A stretch of DNA of 64,000 nucleotides from Chloroflexota bacterium (GTDB lineage Bacteria > Vulcanimicrobiota > JAMCWD01): contig JAMCWD010000061.1 in the NCBI GenBank assembly GCA_023475345.1, positions 1 through 64,000 on the forward strand, written 5' to 3'. A program made the position numbers and the translations under genes. The notes beneath the pieces were generated by a model, which was given only the letters and a program-made list of their open reading frames with translations, was not told the DNA's origin and did no database searches. Shown piece after piece: positions 63,169 to 64,000 of the stretch. Every line of letters begins with the position of its first letter. The stretch's first letter is position 1.

Positions 63169-64000
63169 TTATGTCGCCAGCTCAATCCTTTGCAGACTGA
63201 ACCTTGTCATAGCAAGTAAGAATATCATACAGGCTCCCAGGACCGCAAGATCAACCGCCATCTTACCGATGCCGCCCCCGAGGAAAATTGCTTCTTTCAG
63301 GCCGTCGTAAAGGTAAAAGCTCGGAAGAAACCTGGCTATTTTGTTCATGAAGATACTCGAATCGGCCATTAATACCGGCAGGAAAAAAAACAGGTATATG
63401 ATGGAATTTGCAGCCTGCCCGGCGGTCTGGCTGTTGAAGAGCGATCCGCACAGCATCCCCATGCCTGCGAATATGAAGCTTCCCAGCAGTATAAGCCCCA
63501 GGACGGCGGCCGTATTCATCCCGACCCCGCCGAAAAACAGTAAAATCATACCCCCGGCGGTAAATGCCAGCAGCGTGCCCAGAAGCGTTTTCCCGATAAC
63601 GACTTCCAGGGGCGTTGCAGGCGAAAGCATCAATGCCGACAGCGTATGCCGTTCCCTTTCTTCGAGAAGTGATGCGGCGGCTATGGAAAACGCTCCCAGC
63701 GTGGTAAATAACAGCCATACGGGCAGCAGCCGTTGTGCCAGGCCGTCTCCCTCCCTGACAAGGGGGATTATCGTCAATTTTGCAGGGGTAACCTGTCCTG
63801 CATAATTCCTTAGAAGCTCCGTCAGGCCCATCTGGATGATTGCCCCCTGGGGTATATCGACATCATTTACGTATATTTGAAGAGTGGGTATCAGTCCCTC
63901 GTTGAGCTTGTGATCGAAATTTTCGGGGATGATAAGCATGGCGCTTGCCTTGCCTTCCCGGATCATATTTTTAGCCTTGTCCATATCGATGTTTTTCTGA
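63169..64000 (-). CDS. ABC-2 type transporter permease, N-terminus beyond window end
   Basis: The C-terminal 277 residues or more of an ABC-2 permease. The frame remains open to base 64000, so its start lies outside the window; ATG 63984 is internal. An extracytoplasmic domain (about 1-90 of the visible part) precedes five or six membrane helices, with SLLEERERHTLSALMLSPATPLEVVIGKTLLG, the loop typical of ABC-2 exporters in the YhgE/NatB class. It is the membrane half of an exporter; its ATPase is presumably encoded beyond the window end. Confidence 0.88.
   Translation of the reverse strand, partial: QKNIDMDKAKNMIREGKASAMLIIPENFDHKLNEGLIPTLQIYVNDVDIPQGAIIQMGLTELLRNYAGQVTPAKLTIIPLVREGDGLAQRLLPVWLLFTTLGAFSIAAASLLEERERHTLSALMLSPATPLEVVIGKTLLGTLLAFTAGGMILLFFGGVGMNTAAVLGLILLGSFIFAGMGMLCGSLFNSQTAGQAANSIIYLFFFLPVLMADSSIFMNKIARFLPSFYLYDGLKEAIFLGGGIGKMAVDLAVLGACMIFLLAMTRFSLQRIELAT

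Overview
The window is a 64-kb piece of a bacterial chromosome with roughly balanced GC, about 50 protein genes and one tRNA. Gene density is high, Shine-Dalgarno sites are strong (GGAGG type) and TTG/GTG starts are frequent. There is no rRNA, CRISPR array, prophage or complete insertion sequence. Signs of the lineage are MutS2, the UPF0237/UPF0210 pair, YqzL-like mini-proteins, a split glycine decarboxylase (gcvPA/gcvPB), hypA/hypB, a small transaldolase and many sensor kinases. This fits an uncultured, probably anaerobic, deep-branching bacterium with some Gram-positive-like traits; the phylum cannot be fixed from this sequence.

Layout. 1-6.8 kb: the 3' end of mutS2, UPF0237, UPF0210, a metallo-beta-lactamase-fold hydrolase, and a histidine kinase with an NtrC-type sigma-54 activator. 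6.9-8.9 kb: a sigma-54-type promoter, a cysteine-rich small protein and glutamate dehydrogenase. 9-15.7 kb: corA, then a four-gene phosphorelay cluster. 15.7-19.1 kb: a PEGA-repeat membrane protein, a membrane-anchored isochorismatase-fold enzyme and an FKBP isomerase. 19.4-26.3 kb: gcvH-gcvPA-gcvPB, two radical SAM genes, an anti-sigma-type ATPase and a LipM-like octanoyltransferase. 26.3-33.9 kb: two FmdB zinc ribbons, small exported proteins, a UvrD helicase-nuclease, a degenerate histidine kinase and a clostripain-family peptidase. 33.9-42.4 kb: a hybrid kinase, agmatinase, then the minus-strand pheS-pheT-cvpA operon, preceded by two tiny YqzL-like genes. 42.6-44.3 kb: an AT-rich SIR2-domain gene that looks like an acquired defence gene. 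44.5-46.9 kb: a flavoprotein/glycosyltransferase pair and a small inverted-repeat element. 47-51 kb: two tandem PilT ATPases. 51-59.7 kb: hypB-hypA, a HEAT-repeat lipoprotein, a PLP enzyme, a membrane hydrolase, gpmA, tRNA-Tyr and two TrkA-type proteins. 59.7-64 kb: a radical SAM protein, rho, transaldolase and an ABC-2 permease cut by the window end.

How genes work together. The clearest module is 19.4-26.2 kb. It encodes the lipoyl acceptor GcvH, both halves of the decarboxylase that uses it, a LipM-like octanoyltransferase, and two radical SAM proteins that by context are probably a two-protein (LipS1/LipS2-type) lipoyl synthase, so the cofactor appears to be made beside its user. No gcvT, lipA or lipB is in the window. 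A second module is the kinase/NtrC pair at 3.8-6.8 kb, followed by a good -24/-12 promoter match in front of the cysteine-rich gene and gdhA. Five histidine kinases lie in the first 36 kb.

Most notable: the lipoate module, the SIR2 island, the two YqzL-like mini-genes, the sigma-54 promoter, the kinase lacking both phospho-acceptor residues, and an in-frame stop in the MutS2 Walker B motif at the left edge.
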